Shown: positions 32,743 to 43,296, counted from the first letter of the stretch. The stretch: 64,000 nt of DNA from Cladocopium goreaui (GCA_947184155.2 CAMXCT020006224.1:256212-320211), one strand, 5' to 3'. A program made the numbers and translations. Notes: generated by a model from the letters alone, not told the origin.

Positions 32743-32820
32743 GTACTTTTTGGTCTCTTCAATATCATAACTGCAATTTTTGTCGAGGCCACTCTGACAC
32801 TGGGCACTTTCACGCAACGT
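32743..32820 (+). CDS. A exon S6b (VLFGLFNIITAIFVEATL)
   Basis: A 78-nt exon after CCAAG encoding VLFGLFNIITAIFVEATL and TLGTFTQR. FGLFN-I-AIFVE-T is the classic S6 end of protist and animal voltage-gated cation channels, with the conserved Asn. It ends in phase 0 at a GT donor. Confidence 0.9.
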
Positions 32821-32889
32821 GTGCAGTTGTTTGAATGAGTGGTTCCGAGCTATCGTGCTTGATGCTCTTGGATGACAATGTCATGCCAG

Positions 32890-32988
32890 CTAAGGAACGG
32901 TTTGAAGGAAAATGAGGTTCAAAGGAGATATGCCAAAGCATATGAATCCAACTACATGACAGAACAGCTTGCCAAGCTCGTCATGACG
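32890..32988 (+). CDS. A exon C1: post-S6 helix
   Basis: Thirty-three codons between CCAG and a GTATCC donor, phase 0. It reads LRNGLKENEVQRRYAKAYES and NYMTEQLAKLVMT, a charged helix as found after S6 in dinoflagellate channels. It was not found in B, where a LINE begins about 100 bp after S6b. Confidence 0.65.
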
Positions 32989-32999
32989 GTATCCACCCA

Positions 33000-33780
33000 A
33001 GTGCAAAAACTCAGAAGCAGGACACCAGACATAACATGTTAAAAACGATGCGTCTTGCATCTTGTGGACTCTTGGCAACTGGAACTTTGCACAATGTGGA
33101 GTTTCGAGAAACAAACCAAAACAAATTTCCACTATAGAATGCACAGCTGGGGGAACTTGAGTTTCGATGTTTAGTTCATGTTGAAATCGTGCTGGTTACT
33201 CTAGCCAAGCCGTGCCTGACTATTATAAAAGAGACTTGTAGATTTCCCATGTTGATGGATGTACAGGCAAACAGGAGAATTTAATAGTCTCTGTTTCCGG
33301 ACTCTGCTTAGCATTCTGTAGTTTTGAAAATGGTTTTCTATAGGCACAGGCATGCACAGGCCATGCCAGATGGTTTATAGCTACAGATTGTCTAGCACAT
33401 CTTCACGCTGGTAAAGCACAGGGGCATCTTTGTGGGGATTTTGCGCAGGACTGCTTTGCCAGCGATTTTGGGGTTGAGGCACTGTTGCTACAAAACAGGA
33501 TGCCAGCGTTTGAGATGTTGCAGCAATGTTGAAGGTGTTCGCAGACAGGGGGATTGGGTTGGGTTGAGATGAGGGATGCTTTGGTTTTGCTGCAACACAA
33601 GTTATTGAGCCCTGACCGTCAGTAGCTCCAATTCAAACAGCTCCTCACCCGGTGCCCTTCAGAACGGCGAGATCTACTTGAGCGACTTGGATGTCACAGA
33701 CATCACAGACTGTATCAAAGTTTTTGATGTTTTTGGCCACCTTTACTTTGAAATACCTTGAACATATTGAATGCTCCGAA
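33000..33780. other. Intron of A, nothing firm
   Basis: Between C1 and C2 only a weak open block (NGEIYLSDLDVTDITDCIK, near 33655-33720) attracts attention; its position and acceptor do not fit the tail pattern well. Confidence 0.35.
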
Positions 33781-33793
33781 TTTGTCGAGTGAG

Positions 33794-33829
33794 GAGGAGT
33801 TTAATCAGCTGGTCAGACAGCCTGATGCT
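33794..33829 (+). CDS. A exon C2 (EEFNQLVRQPDA)
   Basis: Open block SSEEEFNQLVRQPDA. The motif (E)EEF--L---P-- precedes the EF-hand-like segment in the C-tails of dinoflagellate channels. A GC donor after GATGCT is in phase with C3. The 5' limit is unknown, and only the unambiguous part is given. Confidence 0.55.
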
Positions 33830-34073
33830 GCTTGGATATGTACTTGAGCAACAGACATGGGTCCAGTATTCATCCTCACTGCCCTCTGAAGGCGGTTACC
33901 ATGGGTTAGCAGATATTATATTATCGATAAACTCCTGTTCAACGATGTTCTGACATTTGGAGTATTTTGGGAGAATTTAGCAGTGCATGTTCACAATCTA
34001 GACCGTAGGTGACACGCATTCAACTCAGCTTGGCTACGCTAATCCTGAATGCATTCTTCGCTTATCCCAAAAG

Positions 34074-34124
34074 GTCAGACTTATTCTGAATGACCTGGAT
34101 GTGCCACTGGGCGGAGATGCTTCG
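34074..34124 (+). CDS. A exon C3 (VRLILNDLDVPLGGDAS)
   Basis: It follows AAAAG and encodes VRLILNDLDVPLGGDAS, ending at a GT donor in phase 0. It fits directly after C2 in the family pattern (...V--LL-DLDV-----). Confidence 0.6.
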
Positions 34125-34445
34125 GTCATCCCAGAACAGACAGCATTTTTTGCGCCCCACATGCGCGAACAAGTCTGAAACGGATTTCTTTATATTTTTT
34201 CTTGTTTTTTCTTGTAAATCCCTTTGGTTGGTGTATGAGTGGCATTGCTCTTTGTGGTCTTTGTGGATGAATGTAGACGGCAAGCAATGGAAGGACAGGG
34301 AAGGGAGCACAACCAGATCAAACTGAGGGAACTGAATGCCACGTCCGTCTATGGAGCATTTTTTTATACTTCCTCAGAAGTGGCAGGTCGAATGCTTTAC
34401 TACTCTGATGGTTCCTTTGGCATGTTGGACCTAACTCTGCGAAGG

Positions 34446-34484
34446 CACAGTCAAGGTTCTAAGTTCCACGCAAGCCAGCTCACG
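34446..34484 (+). CDS. A possible exon C4 (GSKFHASQLT)
   Basis: A short frame, SQGSKFHASQLT, runs to a GTATGA donor. It resembles the second half of an EF-hand (DG-----EL) and would precede the SGLMRL block, but the phase to that exon does not close cleanly. Confidence 0.3.
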
Positions 34485-35129
34485 GTATGATGCCATGCAA
34501 CTCTTTGTCTTGGGGCCAGATGGTCCAGAAGGGTTCAGGTGGATCTCTCGATGGTCAATCTATGTGTGCTGTTGGCCAGCGGTGAGTGCAGTCGAGCTTT
34601 GTTTCGATATGTCCGGATTTCGTTTTTTCTTGGGTTTGTCTTCCGTTGTACTCATGCCTTGGCTGCTGCTGGGTTGACCGCTTGTGCATACAGCCCTGTT
34701 GCGGACATTCTAGCGTTTCTAGTTGCCGTGAGGCATTGCAGGTGCAAAACCAGTTTTCTATGCAAACTGTGCAGGGGAGAAACAAGCACTCATTGAAGGC
34801 AAGGGGCTGACGATTAGTGCGGCCTTCACCTGCTATGAGAGCCCGAATCTCTTTGAATCTGCCTTGAAAATGCTCATGCATGAGAATGAGGAGTTCCAGT
34901 GTGGAAATGACAAACGGTGCCCAAGGAGTGTGGAGCCACGACCAGGGATCTTCGAAGCTTTCAGCACAGATCCTCGGACACCATCTGTGGAACTTTTTTA
35001 AAACACATGCATTTGTGGAAGCCCGTTGCATTTGTGAGATCTACTATTGATAGGGGTCGACAGTCTGTAGATCTTATATAATAGATCAAATAGCCAAGGA
35101 GTAAGCTCGTCCAAATGTAGGGGGAAAGT

Positions 35130-36185
35130 GAGGTCCAGTAGCTTGTACCTGGGCTGCCACTTTTGAGCGACCCTAGGGACACACAAGGTTACATGTTGCC
35201 ATCAGGTTTGCTGGTTCTAAGCATACCGAAACAGGAAACAGAAAAACATGTTGATAGTTTGACTTGATGATACTGATAGTGTTTTTTTTCCCTTTTCTTG
35301 TGTATATTTTTTTAAAGTAGCATTTCAACTTTTACTTTTGGGGTTTGTAGATGTTTTTTTTGCAATTAGTGGCAGACCAATTTTGTTATGAACCGCCCAG
35401 GTTTGAACAATGAATTTGTTTTCTTTTTTGTATTGATAACATGCCAACTGTGTAATGGTTCATCAACACTTTTAATCTGCAAAAAGTGGCTTTCAATTAT
35501 AACCATGAACCTTTTAAACCTGCAAAAGAAAAGGTTTGCACCACAAGAATGAGCCTTTTGAATATGCACAGGATTGTTTTTAACTAGAACAATGATTTTT
35601 TGAACCTGCAAAAACATAGTTTTAACATGTTTTAACCACAACAACTTGGCGCATCGGCCTAATGGACTAGTGATCTATATCAGACAATTTCCTTTTTCTT
35701 AATGTCGGAATGCAATTGTTCACCATTGGTTTCTTAAAACAAAAACGTGTTTTGGATCATTAGCCATGGCTATGTTGTACCAGAAAGACACATTGGCTGT
35801 TCATGTTTCTATGTTATAGTTATATGTTGCAGAAACACCCAATATTGTGGACAAGCGATGCAAGATCGGCTTGCAGAAACACCCAGGCTTAGGAATGTTG
35901 CTTTCTGACTGGATCTGAGAATGGCATGTGATGCCAGCAAATTTTCTGTTATCATGTCAACCAACTAACCAACACATGATCAAAACGATCACCGGACCAC
36001 CAAAGACCAAAGATGTCTGCTGACGGATGAGCTGTGACCAATATCTAAAATGATTTCACACTACACCAAATACAAATTTAATACAAGTTTACTTCCAAAC
36101 CACAACAAAACAATCATATGTCAGCAATATTTGTTTTCGATGTGACTTCCCCCTTGGCTGTTTGGCCATATAACCCATGGCTTCG
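35130..36185 (+). repeat. 1-kb inverted repeat, left arm
   Basis: Reverse complement of 37010-37990 with moderate divergence. Landmarks: GTACCTGGGCTGCCACTTTT, CCATCAGGTTTG, ACTAGTGATC, ACCAAATACAAATTTAATAC, ATATTTGTTTTCGAT. It contains about three spaced GAACCTGCAAAA words. Confidence 0.8.
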
Positions 36186-37010
36186 AAGTGACCATTGCAA
36201 AATGATCTATCGCTGCGAGCGGGCTGATTGCCAAACGTCTTGGCTTCAAGATGGGAAACTGTTTTGCCGGAAAGATCAGTCGCATACTCAGGTAGTTCAC
36301 AGTCGGGAAGCCTGGGGGTTTGAATGAACATCTATTATCAAATGCGTTTTACTAACGCAGGCTGTCACAGTCACAATGTGCATTATTGAACAGACGACAG
36401 CGAAGCACAACACAACACATAATCATTCAATGATACATGGGGCTTGTTCAGAGCACCAGTTAGAGCAAGGGCCACGTATCAGCCACTGTGCCACCCATCT
36501 GCACAGTGGACTTGGGAGCCATGAGCGTGGGCCAGGTGATGTTGTCTAGTTGTACATAAGTATACATATAAAACAAATATGTTCATTCATTTACTTAATT
36601 TTCAGTACATGTGTGTGTATATATATATATGTACATCTATTTGCCTCTCTAAGTTTTTTTAAACTATTGTTCGTTTTTGTCTATACAAATGTATTGTGCA
36701 TGTATGTCTATTTAGAGGCATAAGTTTGTATAGAGTTTATGTGTGTGTGTATACATATATAAGTAATATTCATTTACTCTGAATGTTTCTATATCTATAC
36801 ATATATGTAAATACAAAAATGAATATATTTATATTTATATTTGTATAAATGTTTAAATGTTTACATCTAGTTTTGTTTTCCTTGAAAAATATCGACGTAA
36901 ATGAGTGTGCCCTCGTGTCTCTGTGCACGTGAAAATTTATTTGATCATGCATGGTTAAACAATACACACAGCTAATCACACACATGAATCAAACTCATGG
37001 AACCTATACG
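36185..37010. repeat. AT-rich spacer of the inverted repeat
   Basis: Contains GTATATATATATGTACATCT-type runs and no recognisable gene. Confidence 0.6.
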
Positions 37011-37990
37011 GAAGCCATGGATTATATGGTCAAACGGCTAAGTGGGAAGTCATATCGAAAACAAATATTGCTGACCTATGATTGTTTTGTTGTGGTATTT
37101 GTATTAAATTTGTATTTGGTGTAGTGTGAAATGATTTCAGATATTGGTCACAACTCATCCGTCAGCAGGCATCTTCGGGTCTTTGGTGGTCCTGATCGTT
37201 TTGATCATGTGTTGGTTAGTTGGTTGACATGATAACAGAAAATTTGCTGGCATCACATGCCATTCTCAGATCCAGTCAGAAAGCAACATTCCCAACCTGA
37301 TCTTGCATCATTCGCCCGCACTAGCAATATGAACAGCCAATGTGTCTTTCTGGTACAACATATCCATGGCTAATGATCCAACACTTGTTTTGGAAAAACC
37401 TATGGTGAACATGTGCATTCCGAAATTTTGAAAATAAACATGATCTCATACGGATCACTAGTCCATCAGGCCAATGCACCAAGTTGTTGTGGTCAAGACT
37501 ATTGGTTTGCAGCACCAACAGGTTCATTGCAGTGGTTGAAACTACGGTTGCCCAGGTTCAAAAGATTCGTTATTGTGGTGAAAACCTTTTCTTTTGCAGG
37601 TTCAAAATGTTCATTGTGATTTTTGGAAAACAATTTTCTGCAGTTTCAAAAGTGTTGTTGAACCATTACACAGGTGGTAAGTTTTCACTAAAAAACAAAA
37701 ACACGTTCAATTATATAAAACACATTTAAAAAACCACAATGGGCGGTTCATTGCAAAATTGATGCGTCGCTAATGCAAAAAACAACATCTATATATAAGT
37801 CCCAAAAAAATTGAAATGCTACCAAACAAAAGAAACTATATACAAAAAAAACTATCAACAATGTGTTTTTGCATTTCCAGTTTCCGTCTGCTTAGAACCA
37901 CCAAACCTGATGGCAATTTCCTAGTGTCGCTCAAGAGTGGTAGCCCCAGGTACAGACTCCTGATGTTGGGGCTCCCCAGGCATCACCTAG
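37010..37990 (-). repeat. 1-kb inverted repeat, right arm
   Basis: Complement of the left arm. It carries TTTTGCAGGTTCAAAA words at about 37555, 37600 and 37638. It ends about 160 bp before exon C5 of A. Confidence 0.8.
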
Positions 37991-38153
37991 CCACCCCTAC
38001 TGGACTTCAGTTTAAAAAGGGATCTGGACAACCTTAGCCAAGGAGCAAGATGGAACCGTATCTTTGTCAGAGCTGGTGCCAGGGCCTCAGTCCTCACCTG
38101 TGACAGATCACTGGTGCTTGTGTCATTGGCGGCTGTGGGTTGCTGGAGCCTAG

Positions 38154-38236
38154 GTCTGGTCTGATGAGACTGCCAGGAGACCTTCACAAAGTTGATATGG
38201 TCATCGCGCAAATGAGTCTGGATCACATGCAGAACC
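38154..38236 (+). CDS. A exon C5 (SGLMRLPGDLHKVDMVIAQ)
   Basis: It follows CCTAG and encodes SGLMRLPGDLHKVDMVIAQ then MSLDHMQ. This matches the conserved tail after the EF-hand (E(L/F)V-G(L/I)-RLRG----D---). It puts the C-terminus of copy A just 1.35 kb before the start exon of copy B. Confidence 0.6.
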
Positions 38237-38339
38237 CTGACTTATTGGTTTGGAGTGGAGCCAGGCCACAAATTCCACATTGTGCAGAGGCCAGGTATTG
38301 TAACCCCAGCCAATTGCAAGATGGCCGACACCTTTCGAA

Positions 38340-38403
38340 CATGTCCAAACTGAGGAAACAGATTGGAGACGCTTTGCTGCATTTAGCTATGTCGATTTGC
38401 ATT
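38340..38403 (+). CDS. A possible exon C6 (coiled coil)
   Basis: An open stretch reads NMSKLRKQIGDALLHLAM, a helix of the kind that ends these channels. No B copy is available for comparison, so the limits are a guess. Confidence 0.3.
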
Positions 38404-38429
38404 GAAGCTTGCACGCAGATTGTCCTCAT

Positions 38430-39580
38430 ATGTCCCATATGTCTACAAACCATCTGTTTCTGGGTAGGAATGCCACATCACCATACGTCACAATGCCTCA
38501 CCATACTTCACCAGTCTTTTGAATCTGAAACTTGTCTAAAACTGTATGACTGCCCTGTCAGGATCTTAAAAAAACTGCAACCAACCAGCGCAGAAAGAGT
38601 CGCGCAGACCGCCCGGTGAAGGTCAAAGTCGTGGCCACCCGAGCAGCATCCAAGATAGCGATGCCGAAGGCAATCGCAGCTTCGGAGAATGCCGTTTCAC
38701 CTGGCAGATTTTTATAGCGAAGGTGGACAAAAATGGACCCCTGAGCTCCAGATAAAACTAATAAAGTCTGCAACCGTGCAAGGTGAAACAAAAACTTTTC
38801 TGTTGTTTCTTTGAGGAAATCATCCTGATTTGATGAGGAGGGGAGCCGATTTTTGGCCATTGGAGTTTGCAGCATGGGGGAATGCTCTGCGCGATCTGTA
38901 TCGCAAAGGTGGGTGGATGTGATGATGGTATATGATGGTGGGTTCCTTGGCAGAGCGGAGGGCTTCCTCGGCTGCTTTTCAGCGCACGATATCCCGACGC
39001 ATGGCCTGATGGGGGGCAACAAACCTGTAGGCCGTAGGCGTCCTGCTTGTCTCATGCATGGAAGCAGGCAATGTGGCCAAGGTGGCACCCTTGTTGAGAT
39101 TTGGTGGGCTCACTATATGTTGGAAGATTTAAAGAAAGCTGGACTTGCATATAGACCTACTATATAGTGGAATCACTTTAGCCTTTCCGATGCAAGTCAT
39201 TCTCTCACCATGCAAGCGGGAATTCTTCATGCCCGGCCTCGTTCAAGGCAATTCTTCACTGCTGCATTGCTGCATTCTTTCAATATATTGACAACACTAG
39301 TGTAACGGTACCTGCGCCAGCATTGAACAATAAAGCATCAGAATGACCTGCCCAGTTTTTTTTTGGAACACGCCACCTTTCGAAAGTGACTATGTGGAAA
39401 TGGCTAAGGACAACAGGTTACCAACAAAAATGTTTCACCCTTGGTAGATGCACGATTGGAAACAGCACATGCGCTCATATCCTGAGAATCACGTGGCATC
39501 AGGTTAGATAAGATCAAAACTTGAGACAGATGACATCAGATGACCACGTGTCGCATGCCCACTTTTGACCTGATGGCAGC
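38430..39580. other. Spacer between paralogues A and B
   Basis: About 1.15 kb with no block matching the region upstream of A. A 176-codon - strand frame (38558-39088) has no recognisable domain. Promoters are not identifiable by sequence in dinoflagellates. Confidence 0.5.
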
Positions 39581-39581
39581 C

Positions 39582-39671
39582 ATGGCTGATTTGGCTGCAA
39601 TTTCACCGGGAACACCCTCACGCTTTCAGCAGCTGATGACAGAACTGCTGGCAGAGCATGCCCCCTGCCTG
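39582..39671 (+). CDS. B exon 1: start exon
   Basis: It encodes MADLAAISPGTPSRFQQLM then TELLAEHAPCL, the counterpart of A exon 1 at equal length. In-frame ATGs also lie upstream (for example at 39573). I chose the methionine aligned with A. The donor after CTG is unclear; a GA lies one base inside. Confidence 0.65.
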
Positions 39672-39833
39672 AAGTGAATCCGTTGCTCAGGCTTTGTGGA
39701 CGTTTTTTGCCTGACACTCATTCGTTGCCATTCGTTGCCCATGTTTGCAGATGAGTCATATGAGTTTGTACTGGTATTTTTCTGCAGCTGTGGTGCACAT
39801 GAAAGAAGGCATCCCCGGCCCTATTCCATTCAG

Positions 39834-39893
39834 GATCGGGAAGTGCAACTCCTGAAGCAGCAGAAGATAGAATTGCAAGAGCAAATCATCTCC
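39834..39893 (+). CDS. B exon 2: coiled coil
   Basis: It starts after TTCAG with DREVQLLKQQKIELQEQIIS. The base run after it is TTGGAC, not GT, GC or GA, so the exon may read on (LDMAGHEREA) to a later donor, or the site may be broken. Confidence 0.7.
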
Positions 39894-40079
39894 TTGGACA
39901 TGGCTGGACATGAGCGGGAGGCATCTTGGCTGTACCCGTAGGTCTTGCAAGCGGTAGGAACAGATGACTCTCAGATGACTTGCTCGGTCGTTGAATCTCG
40001 GTGCGGGGGAAGGGGAGTCCATGGTAGTCCTGCCCTTTTGGCCTTTTGGGCACTGGGTGTCAAAGTCTGCTGAACGCAG

Positions 40080-40109
40080 GAACGCGAGCTTCCTGAGCTT
40101 GAGACCAGC
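40080..40109 (+). CDS. B exon 3 (ERELPELETS)
   Basis: It starts after CGCAG in the same position and phase as A exon 3 but is short and diverged. A phase-0 GA donor after ACCAGC is assumed; the frame stays open to 40142. Confidence 0.45.
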
Positions 40110-40423
40110 GATGAGGCCGCACCATTCCTAGAGGACACACAATGAGGCAGAATTGAACCCACTATATAGACTATATATATATACGTAATCTAATCCGGTA
40201 GATGTTCAAGTTAAACATTTTTCAGTTAAAGATAGTCAAACATTTCAGATATATTCAATTATTTGTAAGGTTGACGGCCACTCGTACCAGTACTTGGCAC
40301 ATGCGAAGGAGCCTTCCACCGAGCATCCCCTGCGACAGGCAGTGATTGTTTTGCTCTTGGCAGTGACTGTCTGCTCTTGCTTTTGCTACTAAAAGAGCTG
40401 CTTGTGGTGATGGTCTTTGCCAG

Positions 40424-40498
40424 GAAGCTAATCTGGAAATGTTGCCTGGGCCCCCGACTGTCACTATAGAGTGCTTGCCAGAAGGGCATCATGCCAAG
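40424..40498 (+). CDS. B exon 4 (GPPTVTIECL)
   Basis: A 75-nt exon after GCCAG encoding EANLEMLPGPPTVTIECL and PEGHHAK, with a GC donor as in A. Confidence 0.75.
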
Positions 40499-40657
40499 GC
40501 CGAGGCCAAGGGCGTTGCTGTGAGGCTGCTTCTGAAATCTACAACATGCTTGTCTTGTAAGGGCCCGTGCTTGGATGGTGGCTGTTTGATGCTGTTTGAA
40601 TATGTTGGAATTGTTTCGGCATAGCATGTCAGTTGTTGGCCTGTGATTGACCGGCAG

Positions 40658-40780
40658 GCAGAGGTGGAACCAGCGAGTGCTTCCAGACCAAGCTCTCCCG
40701 CAAGAGCTCGACCAAGAGCTCGACTTGCACCAGAACCACTGGAACCGCTGGAACCTCTGCCAGAACTGCTAATTACATCT
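40658..40780 (+). CDS. B exon 5 (AEVEPASASRP...LEPLEPLPELL)
   Basis: It starts after GGCAG and encodes a Ser/Pro/Arg linker with SPARARPRARL and LEPLEPL repeats before ELLITS. It is longer than A exon 5. The GA donor at 40781 is tentative. Confidence 0.65.
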
Positions 40781-40899
40781 GATTACTATTTTTGACTTCG
40801 GTTCTTTGAACTTCAAACACTGCCAGAACTGTTGGATTTTGAACTTCAGTGGCTGAAGTTTTGCAACGGTTGGCTGGTAGGATAGCAGTTCCTGTTCAG

Positions 40900-40986
40900 G
40901 AGACTTTCAAGCCCTCGAATCCGGAAGGTGAACCTGTTCGGCTGAGTCAAACATCGGACCAGGTGGAAGTAGTCCCTTGTCCAAGC
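40900..40986 (+). CDS. B exon 6 (ETFKPSNPEG...DQVEVVPCPS)
   Basis: Phase-0 exon from TTCAG to a GTGACA donor, 29 codons. ETFKP aligns with ENSKP in A and DQVEVVP with DQLVVVP. It lacks the Ser/Glu repeat of A. Confidence 0.65.
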
Positions 40987-41065
40987 GTGACATTTCCCAT
41001 GTTTCGTAGCACCCCTCTCCTTGAACATTTTGTGCCGGTCTGACTTTGCAAGAGCTGCAAGTCAG

Positions 41066-41114
41066 GTCAGGGCCATTGCCTACACTCTTCAGTTACCTGG
41101 TTCAGCCTTACCAG
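41066..41114 (+). CDS. B exon 7 (VRAIAYTLQLPGSALP)
   Basis: 49 nt after GTCAG, equal to A. It ends at CCAG followed by GA, where A has GC. Confidence 0.8.
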
Positions 41115-41255
41115 GACTGCAACTTTTCGCGGTGCTTCTCGCATCTTCTCGCTACAGCGTGAGAGAGAGAGAGAGAAATACGACAATAATACAGTCGCAC
41201 AATGTCGCAAGATGTTGCAAGGGCTGTAACCGCCGTTTGCAAGCCACTGCCGCAG

Positions 41256-41347
41256 GCGAAGTGGACACCGCCAAGGGGCAAATGGTGGTCACGGTGAAGT
41301 GCGGTGAGATGACTGGAGATATTCCGACCGCGGCTGCGCTTCGGCAG
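41256..41347 (+). CDS. B exon 8 (VVTVKCGEMTGDIP)
   Basis: 92 nt after CGCAG, equal to A. It reads EVDTAKGQMVVTVKCGEMTG then DIPTAAALRQ. GC donor where A has GA. Confidence 0.8.
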
Positions 41348-41441
41348 GCCCAATGCTCTACACTACACATCTCTACACATCTCTACACATCTCCAGCTCA
41401 CTTCCCGAACAGAGTGTTGCAATGTGCAGGACGGACCCCAG

Positions 41442-41489
41442 GAGGCTGAATTACCTAATCAGATCAGCAGCGACGAAACTTGGGCCACG
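41442..41489 (+). CDS. B exon 9 (LPNQISSDETW)
   Basis: Sixteen codons after CCCAG, EAELPNQISSDETWAT, with a GC donor as in A. Confidence 0.75.
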
Positions 41490-41577
41490 GCATCTTGTTT
41501 GTACGGCTGGCTGCCCTGTTCACCAGTTGGATAGACATGACAGACTACGATGTGGGAAACTAAGCCGTTGAGCTTAG

Positions 41578-41618
41578 GCATGGGATAACACAGGCGGTGA
41601 AGTGTCACTTGGTCGCAA
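41578..41618 (+). CDS. B exon 10 (AWDNTGGEVSLGR)
   Basis: 41 nt after TTAG, equal to A, ending in phase 2 at a GA donor (CAA followed by GATGGG). Confidence 0.75.
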
Positions 41619-41828
41619 GATGGGTATGTCTAGAAATATAGTTATATAATATAAGTTATATAACATTATATAACCCTAAAATCCAATGTTTGATAGGGTT
41701 CCTCTTTGACATGGAGCTTTTGGATCATTTTGTTTCATTTTGGGTTTTATACCGTTTTTGCATACAATGAGAGAGACTTTCTTTTGGCATCCGATGCCAC
41801 TCTTAAGACTTTGACGTTCATCTCCCAG

Positions 41829-41966
41829 GCTCCTGCACGTGCCGCGGTCCATGCTTGACAAGAGCATCCCATTCGATGTCCAAACCGCTGGTTCAGCAAT
41901 TCACATTGCTAGCGGAATGATGCAGCTCAATTCCGAGCGACAGCAGCTGGCCTGCAAAAATCCCAA
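41829..41966 (+). CDS. B exon 11 (LLHVPRSMLDKSIPFDVQ)
   Basis: It starts after CCCAG with LLHVPRSMLDKSIPFDVQ, then TAGSAIHIASGMMQLN and RQQLACKNP. At the place where A has a GT donor B reads TTGCTG. A GA donor three bases earlier keeps the frame, so B would be one codon shorter. Confidence 0.8.
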
Positions 41967-42534
41967 GAGTTGCTGGCTCTCTTGATCTCAACTTGATCTC
42001 TCTTGTATTTTCTCATGTTCTCAAAAGCCGATGGCGTGTTGGGAGATCGGTGCTCATAACCGATGTATTGGCATTCGTGTCTTTGGGGCAGTTCGCCCAA
42101 GAGCGAAAGGTCAGTTTACTTAACTTTATATTACACATTCGCGCGTGCACGCACAATCAAACACACACATACACAAACGACGTGCAGGAATCCTTGTACC
42201 TCCTTTCGTGCTTCGCTTTCAAGATGAACCAGGATGATAGATGTCACGGAAGATAGACATGGCATGTGTTGGCAGCAGGCCCCAAGAAATGCTAAAAGGA
42301 CCCAGAACACCGGACTGTTTGTCACCTTACAGTACCTGTCGACCCTTTTTTATCCTTTCTGACCTTTACATGGATGGATTTACCAAAGAAGGCCAAAGAT
42401 GGAACCATGATCTGATCAGCGTTGATAGTTCTCAAATGCCGTTCGCCCTGGTTCCACGTCCGTAACCCACCCCGAGGGAGGGAAGAACCATGAATCAGAT
42501 TGCCTCAGATCGCAATCTTTTCATTTTTTCCAAG

Positions 42535-42585
42535 GCAGTGGACGCTTGACTGCGGTGGTTTTCTCGAGAGCGAAATTCACGTTGA
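42535..42585 (+). CDS. B exon 12 (QWTLDCGGFLESEIHVE)
   Basis: It follows CCAAG and differs from A exon 12 at two residues. Same phase and same GA-or-GC donor choice as A. Confidence 0.75.
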
Positions 42586-42816
42586 GAAGGCCTTGCGCGG
42601 CATGAATTTCCTGACCACGTAATACTGTTCATCATCATTGCCATTTTGGCCAGCTTTTGCCGGACATTGTGAGTGTTGTTGAGAATGCCAGTCTTGTACT
42701 GATAGGCGAAGACCCCGCCTGGGATTCTCGTATGCAGAATGGCTTGCAACGCACAGGTTTGCCAGCTGGAAAGTGCAAAGCTAACCTGATTCAAAGTTAA
42801 TTAAGTGCCAAATAAG

Positions 42817-42864
42817 GACCATGCGCCGTGCCAGCACAACCACACGGGCCAGAATCGTTGAGAG
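42817..42864 (+). CDS. B exon 13 (MRRASTTTRARIVER)
   Basis: It follows ATAAG and has one more codon than A. GT donor where A has GC. Confidence 0.75.
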
Positions 42865-43028
42865 GTTGGCGATCGTCGAAAGATAAAAAATCATATTAAA
42901 ATGTCATATTATTTCATATGATTTCATCATTCATTCTGATAATTCTGTCCTGAAGATTCCATGGTCATACAGAAATCAGACCTCCAGACGGAATCTCACC
43001 ATCAACGGCCCTAATGGCCAAGCCGCAG

Positions 43029-43092
43029 GTTGGAAAGACTATTTGATGTGAAAGATGGGGCTGCCAAAGTTGTAATGCCAGCAGACCCTTGC
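43029..43092 (+). CDS. B exon 14 (LERLFDVKDGAAKVVMPADP)
   Basis: It follows CGCAG and differs from A by one residue (LER for LEK). The 3' limit is ambiguous as in A. Confidence 0.75.
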
Positions 43093-43192
43093 ATCGTCAG
43101 TGCATGATAGTGCATGTCAGTGCAGTTTTCGCAAACCATTTCGATCCATTTCTGCACTGCTGCACTGTGCAAATTTTGCTGCTGCCACTGAG

Positions 43193-43296
43193 GATTTGGG
43201 TCTTGCTATGCGCAATGCTGGGGTTTTGAATGCAAAGTCTTCGAAAAGACAATCCACTAAATTTGAGTCGCGGCTAGCGCCTGCCCCTTGCCACAA
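43193..43296 (+). CDS. B exon 15 (DLGLAM...KFESRLAPAPCH)
   Basis: It follows CTGAG with DLGLAMRNAGVLNAKSSKR, then QSTKFESRLAPAPCH. No clear donor. Confidence 0.75.

Larger units (their letters stand above)
7316..38430 (+). other. Gene span: channel paralogue A (tandem copy 1)
   Basis: This is a multi-exon gene reconstructed from about 28 exon blocks, most of which recur in the same order in paralogue B. The product would have a coiled-coil N-terminus, a conserved region I do not recognise, one six-transmembrane voltage-gated channel domain and an EF-hand-like C-terminal tail. A single-domain channel would be expected to form a tetramer in a membrane and pass cations; that is family knowledge, and the permeant ion is not known. 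Introns reach several kb and hold satellites, a TIR transposon inside a D element, and a 1-kb inverted repeat. Donors are GT, GC or GA. The S5 exon is one base shorter than in B, so one of the two copies may be frame-shifted. The 3' end is uncertain; the last convincing coding block lies near 38.23 kb. Confidence 0.75.

Noticed and set aside
33650-33722. NGEIYLSDLDVTDITDCIK as an EF-hand exon of A
   Set aside because: It precedes C2 in the wrong order for the tail pattern and lacks a convincing acceptor; left as a remark only.
35640-35680. tRNA-like A box (GGCCTAATGGACTAGTGATC) in the inverted repeat, possible SINE
   Set aside because: No matching B box or cloverleaf could be drawn in the flanking sequence.
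38558-39088. 176-codon - strand frame between the two genes
   Set aside because: No recognisable motif, and it lies opposite the transcription direction of everything else in the window. Kept only as unassigned spacer.
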